A stretch of 53,175 nucleotides of DNA from an uncultured Clostridia bacterium (GTDB taxonomy: Bacteria; Bacillota; Clostridia; TANB77; CAG-508), in the NCBI GenBank assembly GCA_944389655.1, contig CALXND010000005.1, forward strand, positions 1-53,175, given 5' to 3'. A model generated the notes under the pieces. That model saw only the letters and a program-made list of their open reading frames with translations. It had not been told where the DNA came from and searched no databases. The number at the start of each line of letters is the position of its first letter. Position 1 is the first letter of the stretch. Positions 35,831 to 44,691 of this stretch are shown here, piece after piece. Made by a program: the position numbers and the translations under genes.

Positions 35831-37918
35831 TTAATAATCTGCTGCCATTCCACTCATAGAAGTACTCATACTTGTCATACCTATAAATACTAATGGTATA
35901 ATTAGGTATCCTACAAATATTACAACCATCGGTGCAAATCCTATACCTCTACCTATCATACCTTTCTTAGAAATTAATCTTTCGTTTGATTCTTTTCTTT
36001 TTGCTTGATAGTAGTCTCTTTCTGTGTCTAGTTCATCAAAAGCATCTGCAATAGGTATTTTTTCAACTGCTGCTTGCAAGCTTTCGACTATACGTATAAA
36101 AGGTTGATATGATACATCTTCTTTAAGCTGTTCTAATGCTTCCCAAGGACCACTCTCGTAATTGTTAACACATTTACTTATTGGTTCTTTGAATATATTT
36201 GCATATCTCTCTAGCCATTCTAGTATTATTTCAACATTTACTCTCTCTATTCTCATAAGCATTAATATAATTGTATTGAATTGCATTACTTCATCTTCCA
36301 TTTCGAGCTGCCTCATTTTTGCTTGGAATTTTAAGAGCCATATTGGGGTATTATATGCAATTACTGCAAATACCATTGCAAGCAGTACTTCAAACCATTG
36401 CATATTCTCACTATTTACTAGTTGTATTTTATTTAAAATTCTTTCTGCTGCAACTTGAATCTCATCGTCTCCACTTTCTAGATAGTCTTTATTTATTCTT
36501 CCTCTATGCATTTCTTTTATAATATCATCTACTGTTACTGTTGTATCCCCTCTAAAATGTCTTATATAATCATTATCTGATTCGGTTATTTCCATTGCAT
36601 TTTTCATGTCTTTTTCCGCTATTTGCCCAATTATGTCATAATTAGCTGTTGGATCAGTAAATACATTTTGAACCACTATATTGTGTAAGTACATTATAAC
36701 TAGTATTGATATTATAAAAGTTACAATGCACAGCAATATTCTATTTATATATATCCATTCCATTTTATCCTTTGATGCTGCATCCTTCATGTCTTGTTGC
36801 AATTTTCTATATTCTTTGGTGCCTTCTTTTGGAATGAATAAGTTTACAAATTTCTTTATAATTGGATTTTTATATAATTTTGCCTGCCATGGATTTTCTG
36901 TATTTTTTGTACTCATATTTACAGAACCATTATCTTTTAATTTTCTTGTAAGTATGTAACAAACAAATGTAAGTACTAAAATTAATATTTGCATTATCAT
37001 TCCCATTCTACCATTATAGAATGATGCTGTAAAACTAAACATTGAAACTGCCCAATTTTTTATAGGTTCCATAAATAAGATTGGTACTATTGATATTAAT
37101 GATAAGCTTTGAAATACATAATCTAGTTTATCTCTTTTCAATATTTCAAGTTGCATCTCTTGTGTTATATTATTAAGATTTTTTAAATATAATGATGCTC
37201 CTTCTACTTTTCTATCTCCAAATTCCTTTGTAAGATACGATACTCCAGCAAATTCCTTTAAATATGGATTTGGTGCTATATCATAGTATTTTTCTAATTC
37301 TCCTTCTGGATCATCTGAAATTAATACTTCGTATATTTTTTCTGCTTGTCTTGACATTTCAGGTTCTTCATCGTCTTGCGCTACCTGATAAATTGCCTCT
37401 TCTACCATGTTGTATTCATGATATGCGTGTCTAATTTCTGAGAAAAAGTTGATTTGCTGTTTTAATAGTTTATTATCTATTTTGTCTACCATTCCACCTA
37501 TTACAGTATCTGCCAAAAATATTTCAAATACTAATAAGAAAGACATAAGGAGTACATTTTCATGTGTGATTAAAATTATTGCGAATGTTAGTGGAATGAT
37601 TATTAATATTGCATTTGTAAGTATTTTTGAAGCTTGATGTCTAGTTAAATATTCGTCATCTATATTTATAATTTCAAGTCTTCTTCTAATTTTTAATAGA
37701 TATCTTTTTATAAATGGTATTTTTAAATATATTACATATAATTTTTGATATAATATTTCGGCTGTAAACTTTTTTTCTTCAGTTCCTGCTCTTAATTTTT
37801 GTATTTCTCTTATTCCTGAAGATTGTAGTTTTTTTCTAAGCATTAAATATGCTACAACTATTATAGCAAAGACAGCTATTACACCAATTAACATATACTT
37901 TAATATATCTGTAGACAT
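35831..37918 (-). CDS. Fused TadB/TadC-like inner-membrane platform protein
   Basis: Platform proteins (T2SSF family) sit in the membrane and couple the secretion ATPase to filament assembly. This 695-residue protein seems to be two such units in tandem. An N-terminal membrane helix leads to one cytoplasmic helical domain with Y-H-E-Y-N-M-V-E-E-A-I and two helices near 105-140. After residue 360 a second set carries R-L-I-S-K-K-G-M-I-G-R-G and final helices (A-P-M-V-V-I-F-V-G-Y-L-I-I-P). In classic Tad loci TadB and TadC are separate. It follows the ATPase gene by 25 nt. Confidence 0.8.
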   Translation of the reverse strand: MSTDILKYMLIGVIAVFAIIVVAYLMLRKKLQSSGIREIQKLRAGTEEKKFTAEILYQKLYVIYLKIPFIKRYLLKIRRRLEIINIDDEYLTRHQASKILTNAILIIIPLTFAIILITHENVLLMSFLLVFEIFLADTVIGGMVDKIDNKLLKQQINFFSEIRHAYHEYNMVEEAIYQVAQDDEEPEMSRQAEKIYEVLISDDPEGELEKYYDIAPNPYLKEFAGVSYLTKEFGDRKVEGASLYLKNLNNITQEMQLEILKRDKLDYVFQSLSLISIVPILFMEPIKNWAVSMFSFTASFYNGRMGMIMQILILVLTFVCYILTRKLKDNGSVNMSTKNTENPWQAKLYKNPIIKKFVNLFIPKEGTKEYRKLQQDMKDAASKDKMEWIYINRILLCIVTFIISILVIMYLHNIVVQNVFTDPTANYDIIGQIAEKDMKNAMEITESDNDYIRHFRGDTTVTVDDIIKEMHRGRINKDYLESGDDEIQVAAERILNKIQLVNSENMQWFEVLLAMVFAVIAYNTPIWLLKFQAKMRQLEMEDEVMQFNTIILMLMRIERVNVEIILEWLERYANIFKEPISKCVNNYESGPWEALEQLKEDVSYQPFIRIVESLQAAVEKIPIADAFDELDTERDYYQAKRKESNERLISKKGMIGRGIGFAPMVVIFVGYLIIPLVFIGMTSMSTSMSGMAADY

Positions 37919-37943
37919 TAGTCAAAATACACCTCCTTGCTAT

Positions 37944-39919
37944 TTATTTTACTGCTTTTGGTTTTCTTCCTCTTTTTGTTTTTTTCTCTTCAGGAATATC
38001 TTCTATTATTTCTTCTTGTGTTCCATCATCAAAAGTTTTCATTTTTATTCCCCAATTTTTTTCTAAGAATTTATCAAATTCTACTACATCGCTTTCGTCC
38101 ATATTATTTCTCATTTCTATAATATTTGTCTCAGATATTGGGTTTGTAATTACATATTTACCATCATGATTTTCTATAATATTACGATATTGATATAACT
38201 CTCTATTTGTACTTTTTGTAAAATAGATTGTTGCATTATCCATAAATTTATCTAGTTTTCCCTCTAATGTTTTTTCTTTACGATGATCATATGTATACTC
38301 ATTTTTTTCTTGTACTGGAATACATTCTGTAATTCTTTCTATGTATCTTCTACCTCTAAAGTCTTTTACTAAGTGTATATCAAAGTTTAATACTTGTACA
38401 ACTTGTTCTTCTGCTGTTTTTTCGTTTTTGAAAACTCCTGCTCTTAGCATTGAGTTACGTAGTGCTGTTACTAAGTCTGGAAATGTTTTAGCATGGTGAG
38501 TAAATAATGTGAACTTAGATGCAACCTGTGCAGATTGTATCATCCAAGATGCTACGGGGTCTGTTGCAACCTCTCCGGATTATATTAACAGAACCATCTG
38601 TTTTCTTTTGAACGTCCAAACAGTCTTGTCCAGAAACTGTTTCTGTCTCACGCATTGAAAGAATATTTCTTGTTGGGTAGATTTTTCTTAAGTGAAGCTC
38701 GAACGCAGTCTCTGTAATACGAAGGTTCATAGTTTCGTATATATTTTCTATCATTGCCATAAGCATTGTTGTTTTTCCGACAACCTTGCTCACCAGTTAG
38801 TGATATAATTCTTGCTCCCTTTACTAAATATTTTAATAAATCTATTGTTTCTTCTTTTCCAGGTCCATGAACTATTTGTTCTAGTGCAGCACGTTTTACG
38901 TCGAATTTTCTTACGAAAAATGCCCATGTTTCAGACATGCTTGGTCTAACAACAACGACACGAGAGCCGTCTTTCATTTCATTAATCTTATATCCATTTG
39001 TATCTGATAACTGTCCTGGATTGTTGTATTTATATATGTTTTGACATACTCTTTTTAATTCCGCCTCTGATCCAAATGATAAAAATGCTAAACGAATCGA
39101 TTTACCAGCATACATTATCCAAATGCTATCACAAGCCCTAGGAACTTTATGTTCTGCAATTTGGCTTAAGTAGTCTCCATCTGTTTGTGCAACTTGGCTC
39201 AAGAATGATTCTGGAAGTCCTGATACACCACCAGAAACACCATCTATATTCATATCTCTTATTTCATCTATACTACTGTATCCTTTATACTTTTGATATA
39301 TTCTTTGTACTACTACGTTTATTTTATCTTCTAATGCTAACACAAAATTTTCTTTTTCATAAATTTCGTTAACTTCATCTTCTGTTATAACATATGAAGG
39401 TTTTGCTTCACCCTCTATATATTTAAGACGATCTAGTTGATATTTCTTTATTATTTCTGACAAAGCTTCATAACCAAATTCATTCTTATACATATATAGT
39501 ATAATTTCAAATTTGTCTTGTGCTGTAAGAAGAGATGGGATATCAAATGGTATTGCTTTAGATACATTAGTTTCGTCTACTCCATATTCTTTATAAAGTA
39601 AATCGTAAATTAATTCTTTTACATATTTTTTGTCATTGACATCACCATATGTACAACCTTTAAGTGCTCTTTTTAATTCATATTTTTTGTTCTTTCTTCT
39701 TTTTAGCTCTTCTTCTGAAAGCCCAATGTCATAAAGGTTTATTTTTGTGATTTCGTCTAGCCTTTTTTTGACAAATTCTATCATTTTTTCCAGAGTATAA
39801 GTTTTATCGTCAACTTCTAATATATCTTCTTTTTCTTCGTTTTTTCTTTTCTTTATAAAACTAAATAGCAGCGCTAGTGCTACCACTATGACAAGTACTA
39901 TTAATAAAATGTTGACCAT
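37944..39919 (-). CDS. TadA/VirB11-like secretion ATPase needing two +1 frameshifts
   Basis: This ATPase would power assembly of the M-E-N-A filament. Read straight it is three fragments. Skipping one C at 38779 and one at 38577 gives a single 657-residue protein. An unusual N-terminal membrane helix (residues 3-20) precedes the cytoplasmic part. Walker A reads G-E-Q-G-C-G-K-T-T once the first shift is made, and the GE box I-I-G-E-V-A once the second is made. Both glycines are invariant in the family. The His box is L-F-T-H-H-A-K-T. The tail is basic. AAGGAGG lies 6 nt before the ATG. Plain mutation or sequence error cannot be fully excluded, but the shared pattern argues against it. Confidence 0.85.
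38574..38577 (-). other. +1 frameshift site CGG-A (ATPase, second)
   Basis: In frame: AAT ATA ATC CGG AGA. Skipping the C gives ATC GGA GAG GTT, that is I-G-E-V, restoring the conserved GE motif and the C-terminal 210 residues. Zero-frame reading ends after about 19 further codons. Confidence 0.85.
38776..38779 (-). other. +1 frameshift site CGG-A (ATPase, first)
   Basis: In frame: CAA GGT TGT CGG AAA. Skipping the C gives TGT GGA AAA ACA ACA, that is C-G-K-T-T, completing the Walker A motif. Zero-frame reading ends about 42 codons later and yields no functional P-loop. Confidence 0.88.
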
Positions 39920-39940
39920 TTTTTCCTCCTTAATTTAGGA

Positions 39941-40780
39941 TTAAAGTTTCATTTGTAATTCCTGTAGCTTATATATTATTGCATTATCTGCTCTATTTGC
40001 TTCACTTATAAATAAATGATTTCTATCATTTTCATCAATGTTTTTTAATTTCAAGAAATAGTCAATTACTTTACCTTCTGAACATGCCTCAAAATATAAT
40101 GTATTATATGGAATTGCAAGTATTTGCTTTTTTTCTTTCAAATATCTTGTAATATTTTTTACATTATATTTTGAATGTGCATCATACCTGCCTACTAAAA
40201 GTAGAATATTCGTTTTTTTATAGAATTCATCGTTTTGTCTTAATTCTATAAAATCATCTATTGTTTTTAATCTTTGTGTTATATTTATTACATTTAAATC
40301 TGATATCGAAAGTATATCATTTGTCTCTTTATAGTGCATTCTTGAACTTAAATCAACGAACACTAGATCATAATATCTATCAGCCATACGTAATATTTCA
40401 GAATAATTTCCACATATTTTTGTATATTCATCATAATCTTCTGTTTCTGGCGAAAGTAGAATATCTAATCTATCCCTTAACACTGTTTTTGAATAGTTCT
40501 TTACTATTTCTGTACTTGTTTTATTACTAACTAAAACCTTTATTAATCCTTCTATTCCAGATGTTACTCCAACAGTTGTATGACCTTGGTTTTTTATAAT
40601 TGGTTTATTTAGTCTATCTAATTCCCAAAAGCAATTCTCTAAAGTTTGATCTTTAAAATTTGTTGAAACAATTAATATTTTATAGCTATGTTCTATTGCC
40701 ATTTGTGTTGCAATTGCAACCATAGATAATGTTTGTCCTGTTTCTTTTAATTCATTACTTTTGAATGTTATTATTGCCAT
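39941..40780 (-). CDS. TadZ/ParA-like ATPase-fold protein
   Basis: TadZ proteins direct Tad secretion machines to their site in the cell. The 279-residue product has a MinD/ParA fold pattern: an N-terminal beta strand M-A-I-I-T-F-K, then the P-loop region K-E-T-G-Q-T-L-S-M-V-A-I-A-T-Q-M-A where the canonical G-K-T is replaced by G-Q-T. Later strands are Y-D-L-V-F-V-D-L-S and N-I-L-L-L-V-G-R-Y. ATP hydrolysis is doubtful. It lies 21 nt before the ATPase gene. Confidence 0.75.
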   Translation of the reverse strand: MAIITFKSNELKETGQTLSMVAIATQMAIEHSYKILIVSTNFKDQTLENCFWELDRLNKPIIKNQGHTTVGVTSGIEGLIKVLVSNKTSTEIVKNYSKTVLRDRLDILLSPETEDYDEYTKICGNYSEILRMADRYYDLVFVDLSSRMHYKETNDILSISDLNVINITQRLKTIDDFIELRQNDEFYKKTNILLLVGRYDAHSKYNVKNITRYLKEKKQILAIPYNTLYFEACSEGKVIDYFLKLKNIDENDRNHLFISEANRADNAIIYKLQELQMKL

Positions 40781-40818
40781 GTTTGCTCCCTTCTTTGTGA
40801 AAAAATTTCTTCTTATTT

Positions 40819-41517
40819 TTAAACATCTTTTTCCAGTTGTTTAAACATCTTTTTCATTTTTGCATATTCATCTTGATCTAAAATTTGCTCTACTATATAA
40901 ATTAATGCCTCTTTATATTGATCACTTAATCTTTTAAATTTTATTTTTGATACTCTTTGGTTTTCTGCAATTACACTTTGATCACCTACTTCAAATGGGA
41001 AATATACAATTTCCTCATTCCAAGCCACTTTATAGCCTAATGCCAAATAATTTAAATAATCGTCATCTTCTTTGCTTGCATTCTTTGAAAATACTACTTT
41101 TGTTAATTTCATTATTTCTGTAAGTCCACTTAATATTTCTAAACCTCTCTTTAAAGTATATAAATCCAAACCAGTTACAAAATAGTTTGTATCTTCACCT
41201 TTGATTTCAAAATTATTTAGACTTTCAAAAGAATCTATGTCCAGTAATGCAAGGTCATATGGAAGCTCCGCATGTAGCGGAAGCCCCAAATACTCTTTTA
41301 TTTCGTTATAATTATTAAATCCTACAGCTACATCAATTTTTTCAAATTCAGTAACATAAGCTTTAGTAGGCATTATAACCGGAACTATATACTTTGCCTT
41401 CTGGTTAACTGTCGAATCTATTACTAAAACCTTTTTATCCATTGCTACCAATATTTTAGCCACGTATAATATTAAATCTATTTTGTCATATGCACCTATA
41501 AAGCTTACTTTTTTCAT
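40819..41517 (-). CDS. Second TadZ-like protein without a P-loop
   Basis: The 232-residue product starts K-K-V-S-F-I-G-A-Y-D-K-I-D-L-I-L-Y-V-A-K-I, a SIMIBI-type strand-loop-helix in which all P-loop residues are missing. K-V-L-V-I-D-S-T and Y-D-L-A-L-L-D-I-D follow as in ParA/MinD folds. It is therefore probably a structural partner of the TadZ-like protein next to it. Its function is inferred from fold and position. Confidence 0.7.
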   Translation of the reverse strand: MKKVSFIGAYDKIDLILYVAKILVAMDKKVLVIDSTVNQKAKYIVPVIMPTKAYVTEFEKIDVAVGFNNYNEIKEYLGLPLHAELPYDLALLDIDSFESLNNFEIKGEDTNYFVTGLDLYTLKRGLEILSGLTEIMKLTKVVFSKNASKEDDDYLNYLALGYKVAWNEEIVYFPFEVGDQSVIAENQRVSKIKFKRLSDQYKEALIYIVEQILDQDEYAKMKKMFKQLEKDV

Positions 41518-41551
41518 TTATTCCTCCCATTTCATATAAAATTAATTTTTA

Positions 41552-42754
41552 TTATCCGCCTAACGAATCTATATATGCTTCTCTTTCCTCTTTTAGTGCT
41601 GTGATTTCTTCTTCTGTTTTGTCTACTACACTATCTTTTGCATCCTCATTATTTGTTTCACTATCTATAGATGGTCTTACTACTCTATCATTTCTTATAT
41701 CTGTATTATATCTATTAACCAATTCTTGTTTTGCCTCTTGAACTATATTTGGATCCTTAGATATAAGTGATATTGTTTCTGCATTTGGTATATATGTTGG
41801 TGATGCTGCATCTTGCATACCTGGTTCAACATATTTGTTAGCATATAATTTTGCCCCATTCATTTCATACGATTCTACAATTGCACAACTCATCATTAAA
41901 GTTTCTTCTTCATTTAGGTTGACCCAAATAGAGTTTCCCGTATCTACATCTAAAACTTGTGGAATAGTTACTTCTTTATGTGATACTACTATAAAGTCTT
42001 GTCCATTTGGCATTCTTAACCTTATATCTATATAATCCCCTGTTTGAAGTTGACTTAATAAAGTTACAACATTATATTCTTGAGTACGCACATCATCACT
42101 AGTTATTTGTCCTTCTGAAACCATTTGTGGTGTTATTACTGTGTTAGCATACATATCTATTTTAGCAATTAAAGGCAATGTTTCTAATACCTCTTTTGTG
42201 TAATGTCCATTCTCTGGGACTAAAATGTAATATTTCAATGTCTCGTCATCAAGAAGTATTTCACAATTTTCATTATTTCTTGTAATATATTGGATAGTCT
42301 CTACATTCGTTAACGTAGCTTTTTCTGTATCAGCTAGTCCGTTATAATCGTCATCTGAAATTATCTTATAACCATCATTATTATTATCTTGAATAGAAGA
42401 TAGTATGTTTGAAGGATCTTTTACCTTGTATCCTGTATAAGCTTGATTTCCTTGCTCGTCTGCTAGATAGTATGTATCTAGTACTTCCAAATCTCCTATT
42501 GCATTTTCTGGCACTGTTGTAGAAAAAACACTTTCTGTCTTAAGCAAGTCACTTGTAATTATTTGTCCTGATTTAACTTCATCTGTAAGCACATATACTT
42601 TTGTAAGTGTTGCTTCCTTGTCCTTTATTTCTTTGTTCAAGTTCATTACTTGAAATATCAAAAAAGCTATAATTATACCTGTAATTAATAGCGTTATAAG
42701 TATTCCTAGTAAAAAAGAATTATTTGCTTTTCTTTGCATTGGATTCATTGCCAT
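41552..42754 (-). CDS. CpaB/RcpC-like SAF-domain protein
   Basis: SAF-domain proteins such as CpaB/RcpC are part of Tad pilus assembly at the cell envelope. The 400-residue product has an N-terminal membrane helix (residues 15-35) and a SAF domain (V-Y-V-L-T-D-E-V-K-S-G-Q-I-I-T-S-D-L-L). Its RcpC-like follow-up includes L-L-S-Q-L-Q-T-G-D-Y-I-D-I-R-L-R. It is the first gene of the Tad-like operon, with AAGGAGG 7 nt before the ATG at 42754. No secretin is present, as expected in a Gram-positive cell. Confidence 0.85.
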   Translation of the reverse strand: MAMNPMQRKANNSFLLGILITLLITGIIIAFLIFQVMNLNKEIKDKEATLTKVYVLTDEVKSGQIITSDLLKTESVFSTTVPENAIGDLEVLDTYYLADEQGNQAYTGYKVKDPSNILSSIQDNNNDGYKIISDDDYNGLADTEKATLTNVETIQYITRNNENCEILLDDETLKYYILVPENGHYTKEVLETLPLIAKIDMYANTVITPQMVSEGQITSDDVRTQEYNVVTLLSQLQTGDYIDIRLRMPNGQDFIVVSHKEVTIPQVLDVDTGNSIWVNLNEEETLMMSCAIVESYEMNGAKLYANKYVEPGMQDAASPTYIPNAETISLISKDPNIVQEAKQELVNRYNTDIRNDRVVRPSIDSETNNEDAKDSVVDKTEEEITALKEEREAYIDSLGG

Positions 42755-42799
42755 AATATATTCCTCCTTATAATTTGACAAAATAGTAATTCTTATTTT

Positions 42800-42828
42800 A
42801 TTTTACATCAAAATACAAAAAAATACAA
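42800..42828 (-). promoter_or_regulatory. Predicted promoter of the Tad-like operon
   Basis: TTGTAT and TAAAAT are separated by 17 nt on the minus strand, about 45 nt before the CpaB-like ATG. The -35 overlaps the T tract of the upstream terminator. Confidence 0.5.
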
Positions 42829-42872
42829 TAATATTAACCATGTTGTAACATTTTTTTAATATTATTGTAATA
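42826..42872 (-). terminator. Terminator of the DUF2651-like gene
   Basis: CAATAATATTAA and TTAATATTATTG form a 12-bp stem after the stop codon, followed on the minus strand by TATTTTTTTG. Confidence 0.65.
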
Positions 42873-42885
42873 TTATTGTAATATT

Positions 42886-43572
42886 TTATCTTCTTCCATA
42901 TCTGTGGCAATTTCTTCTACATGTATCTCCTCTGCTATTTAAAAATATTACAGGGTTTGGCTGATTACTTGTAAATGTGACTCTTGTTCTGTTTTGAATA
43001 TTATCGCAATTTTGATTTTCTACACACCCCTGATTTATCTGTCCAGATAGGTTTCCACATGAATTACAAACATCATTTCTCTGAGCCAATTGATTTACTT
43101 GATTTGCTAAACAATTTACCTGGTTAGCTAAATTTGCTTGACTTTCTTGTGTTAATCTTGATGTTTGATTTGCTACTGCTAATTGATTATTTGTTTGACA
43201 GATTTGATTGGCTAAGCAATTTACTTGATTGGCTAAATTGTTCTGATTTCTTGTATCACACTGGTTTCTTGTATTAAATAGACTAAGCAAATTCTCCATA
43301 CAATTATTTGTACAATTTTGTGAGTCACATCTATTTAATCTTTTTATAATTTGATGTACTAATCTGGTAAGTACTGCTGTTACATATGCAAGTATTGTAT
43401 ATATTATTGCATATACTAAAAAACTTGATTCAAACGCTGAATAAGTAAGTATTATTAGAACTGCAAAGAAAGTGGCAGCTACTAATAATGGACTCTTAAG
43501 TATTTTTTGTAATACAATAGCTAGTATTATTGTAGCAAGTGGTAAAGCAAAAACTAATAATAATGTATTCAT
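42886..43572 (-). CDS. DUF2651-like membrane protein with Asn/Cys-rich repeat tail
   Basis: The first 80 residues resemble the small DUF2651 membrane family: hydrophobic helices L-L-L-V-F-A-L-P-L-A-T-I-I-L-A and F-A-V-L-I-I-L-T-Y-S-A-F. A long tail follows with repeated L-A-N-Q-V-N-C-L-A-N-Q units and many cysteines, and a basic R-R-N-C-H-R-Y-G-R-R end. The repeated Asn/Cys tail is reminiscent of spore-coat proteins, but that is only a resemblance. GGAGG selects the ATG at 43572 over one 8 codons upstream. It lies just upstream of the Tad-like operon but has its own terminator. Confidence 0.6.
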   Translation of the reverse strand: MNTLLLVFALPLATIILAIVLQKILKSPLLVAATFFAVLIILTYSAFESSFLVYAIIYTILAYVTAVLTRLVHQIIKRLNRCDSQNCTNNCMENLLSLFNTRNQCDTRNQNNLANQVNCLANQICQTNNQLAVANQTSRLTQESQANLANQVNCLANQVNQLAQRNDVCNSCGNLSGQINQGCVENQNCDNIQNRTRVTFTSNQPNPVIFLNSRGDTCRRNCHRYGRR

Positions 43573-43651
43573 AAGACCTCCATCCGAGTAGCTCATTTTA
43601 TGAACTGAAACTCTTTTTATTTTGCTAATATATTTTATGTTTACATTATTA

Positions 43652-43970
43652 TTTGTGTGAATTATGAGGCGTAAATTTTTAGCTTTTTATAAATATGTAA
43701 TAACTTTATTTGAACAATAACATCTTTTAAAATAATTTCAAATATGTCGGTCAAGCTGATTTTCAAACTAATTCTAAAAAAAATTTTTGTAGCGTCCTCA
43801 CGGCATAGGCGTGAGATTCCCTACAAAAATTTCTTAAGAATTAGTATTTTCAAATCACTTTCCATTCCATATTTTCATTATTTTAAAAGATGTTATTGTT
43901 CATTAAGTATGAGGAAGTATAGTTCTTAGTTATAAAAAGCTAAAAATTTACGCCTCATAATTCACACAAA
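43652..43970. repeat. 319-nt palindrome overlapping the end of truA
   Basis: The outer arms match perfectly over 41 bp (left arm from 43652, right arm ending 43970). Inner segments AACATCTTTTAAAAT/ATTTTAAAAGATGTT, CTACAAAAATTT and CTCACG/CGTGAG also pair, so the entire gap can fold as one hairpin. The right arm includes the last seven codons and stop of truA, so the left arm is an inverted copy of coding sequence. Ends differ from those of the two MITE-like palindromes. Confidence 0.8.
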
Positions 43971-44689
43971 GTAAAGTTAATCCTTGTGGTGGAAGAGTTT
44001 TTCCTGCTCTTGCTCTGTCCCTACTCTCAATTATATTTGGAATCTCTTCTGGTAAAATTTTTTCTAGACCAACTTCAACTAATGTTCCAGCAATAATTCT
44101 TACCATATTATATAAAAATCCGTTTCCTGTTAAATCTATTGCTATGTTTGTCCCCTCTGTAATTATATTAGCACTATAAATTGTTCTTACGCTACTTTTA
44201 CTACTAGTTCCACTGGATTTAAAAGCCTTGAAATCGTGTGTTCCTTCAAAGTATTTTATAGCTTTGTTCATTGCTTCAATATTTAGCGGCGTTCCTATAT
44301 GATAACATAAATTTCTATATATAGCACTTCCATATTTAGAATTATCTATCACATATCTATAAGTTTTTTTCTTGCAATTGTATCTACTATGAAATTCCTC
44401 GCTTACCTCTTCTGCGTTTTGAATTCTTATAGATTTCTTTAATTGCGAATTTAACGCAATTGGAATTTTTTCTATTTCTATATTTGAATTTGTTTTAAAA
44501 TTAGCAACTTGTCCCAATGCATGAACTCCTGCATCTGTTCTACCAGATGCAATAAGATCTACCTCTTCTCCTGTTACAGATGAAATTGCTCTTTCAATTT
44601 CTCCTTGTATATTTAATTTATTGGGCTGCTTTTGCCATCCGATTAAATTCTTTACCATCATATTCTATCGTAAGTTTAATGTTTCTCAT
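43948..44689 (-). CDS. truA: tRNA pseudouridine synthase A, read through a +1 frameshift
   Basis: TruA makes pseudouridine at positions 38-40 of tRNA. Starting at 44689, two bases after cdaA, the first codons give M-R-N-I-K-L-T-I-E-Y-D-G-K-E-F-N. An in-frame CGG at codon 17 follows, after which straight reading fails. Skipping its C (base 44641) gives G-W-Q-K-Q and an intact 246-residue TruA. The catalytic Asp is in S-G-R-T-D-A-G-V-H-A-L-G-Q, and the protein has the F-H-S-R-Y and C-terminal N-M-V-R-I-I-A-G-T-L motifs. The G-W-Q motif is a TruA hallmark, so the frameshift falls exactly at it. The alternative ATG at 44661 would lack the family N-terminus. Confidence 0.92.
44638..44641 (-). other. 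+1 frameshift site CGG-A (truA)
   Basis: In frame: GAA TTT AAT CGG ATG. Skipping the C gives AAT GGA TGG CAA AAG, that is N-G-W-Q-K, the conserved TruA motif. Confidence 0.9.
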
Positions 44690-44691
44690 AA

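Noticed and set aside
35727..35853. Upstream in-frame start for the 235-residue filament subunit
   Set aside because: It would translate through a REP-like hairpin and has no ribosome-binding site. The GTG after AGGAGGG matches the start of its sister genes.
44641..44661. ATG at 44661 as the true truA start
   Set aside because: It would remove the conserved N-terminal strand. The ATG at 44689 gives a standard TruA N-terminus up to the frameshift.
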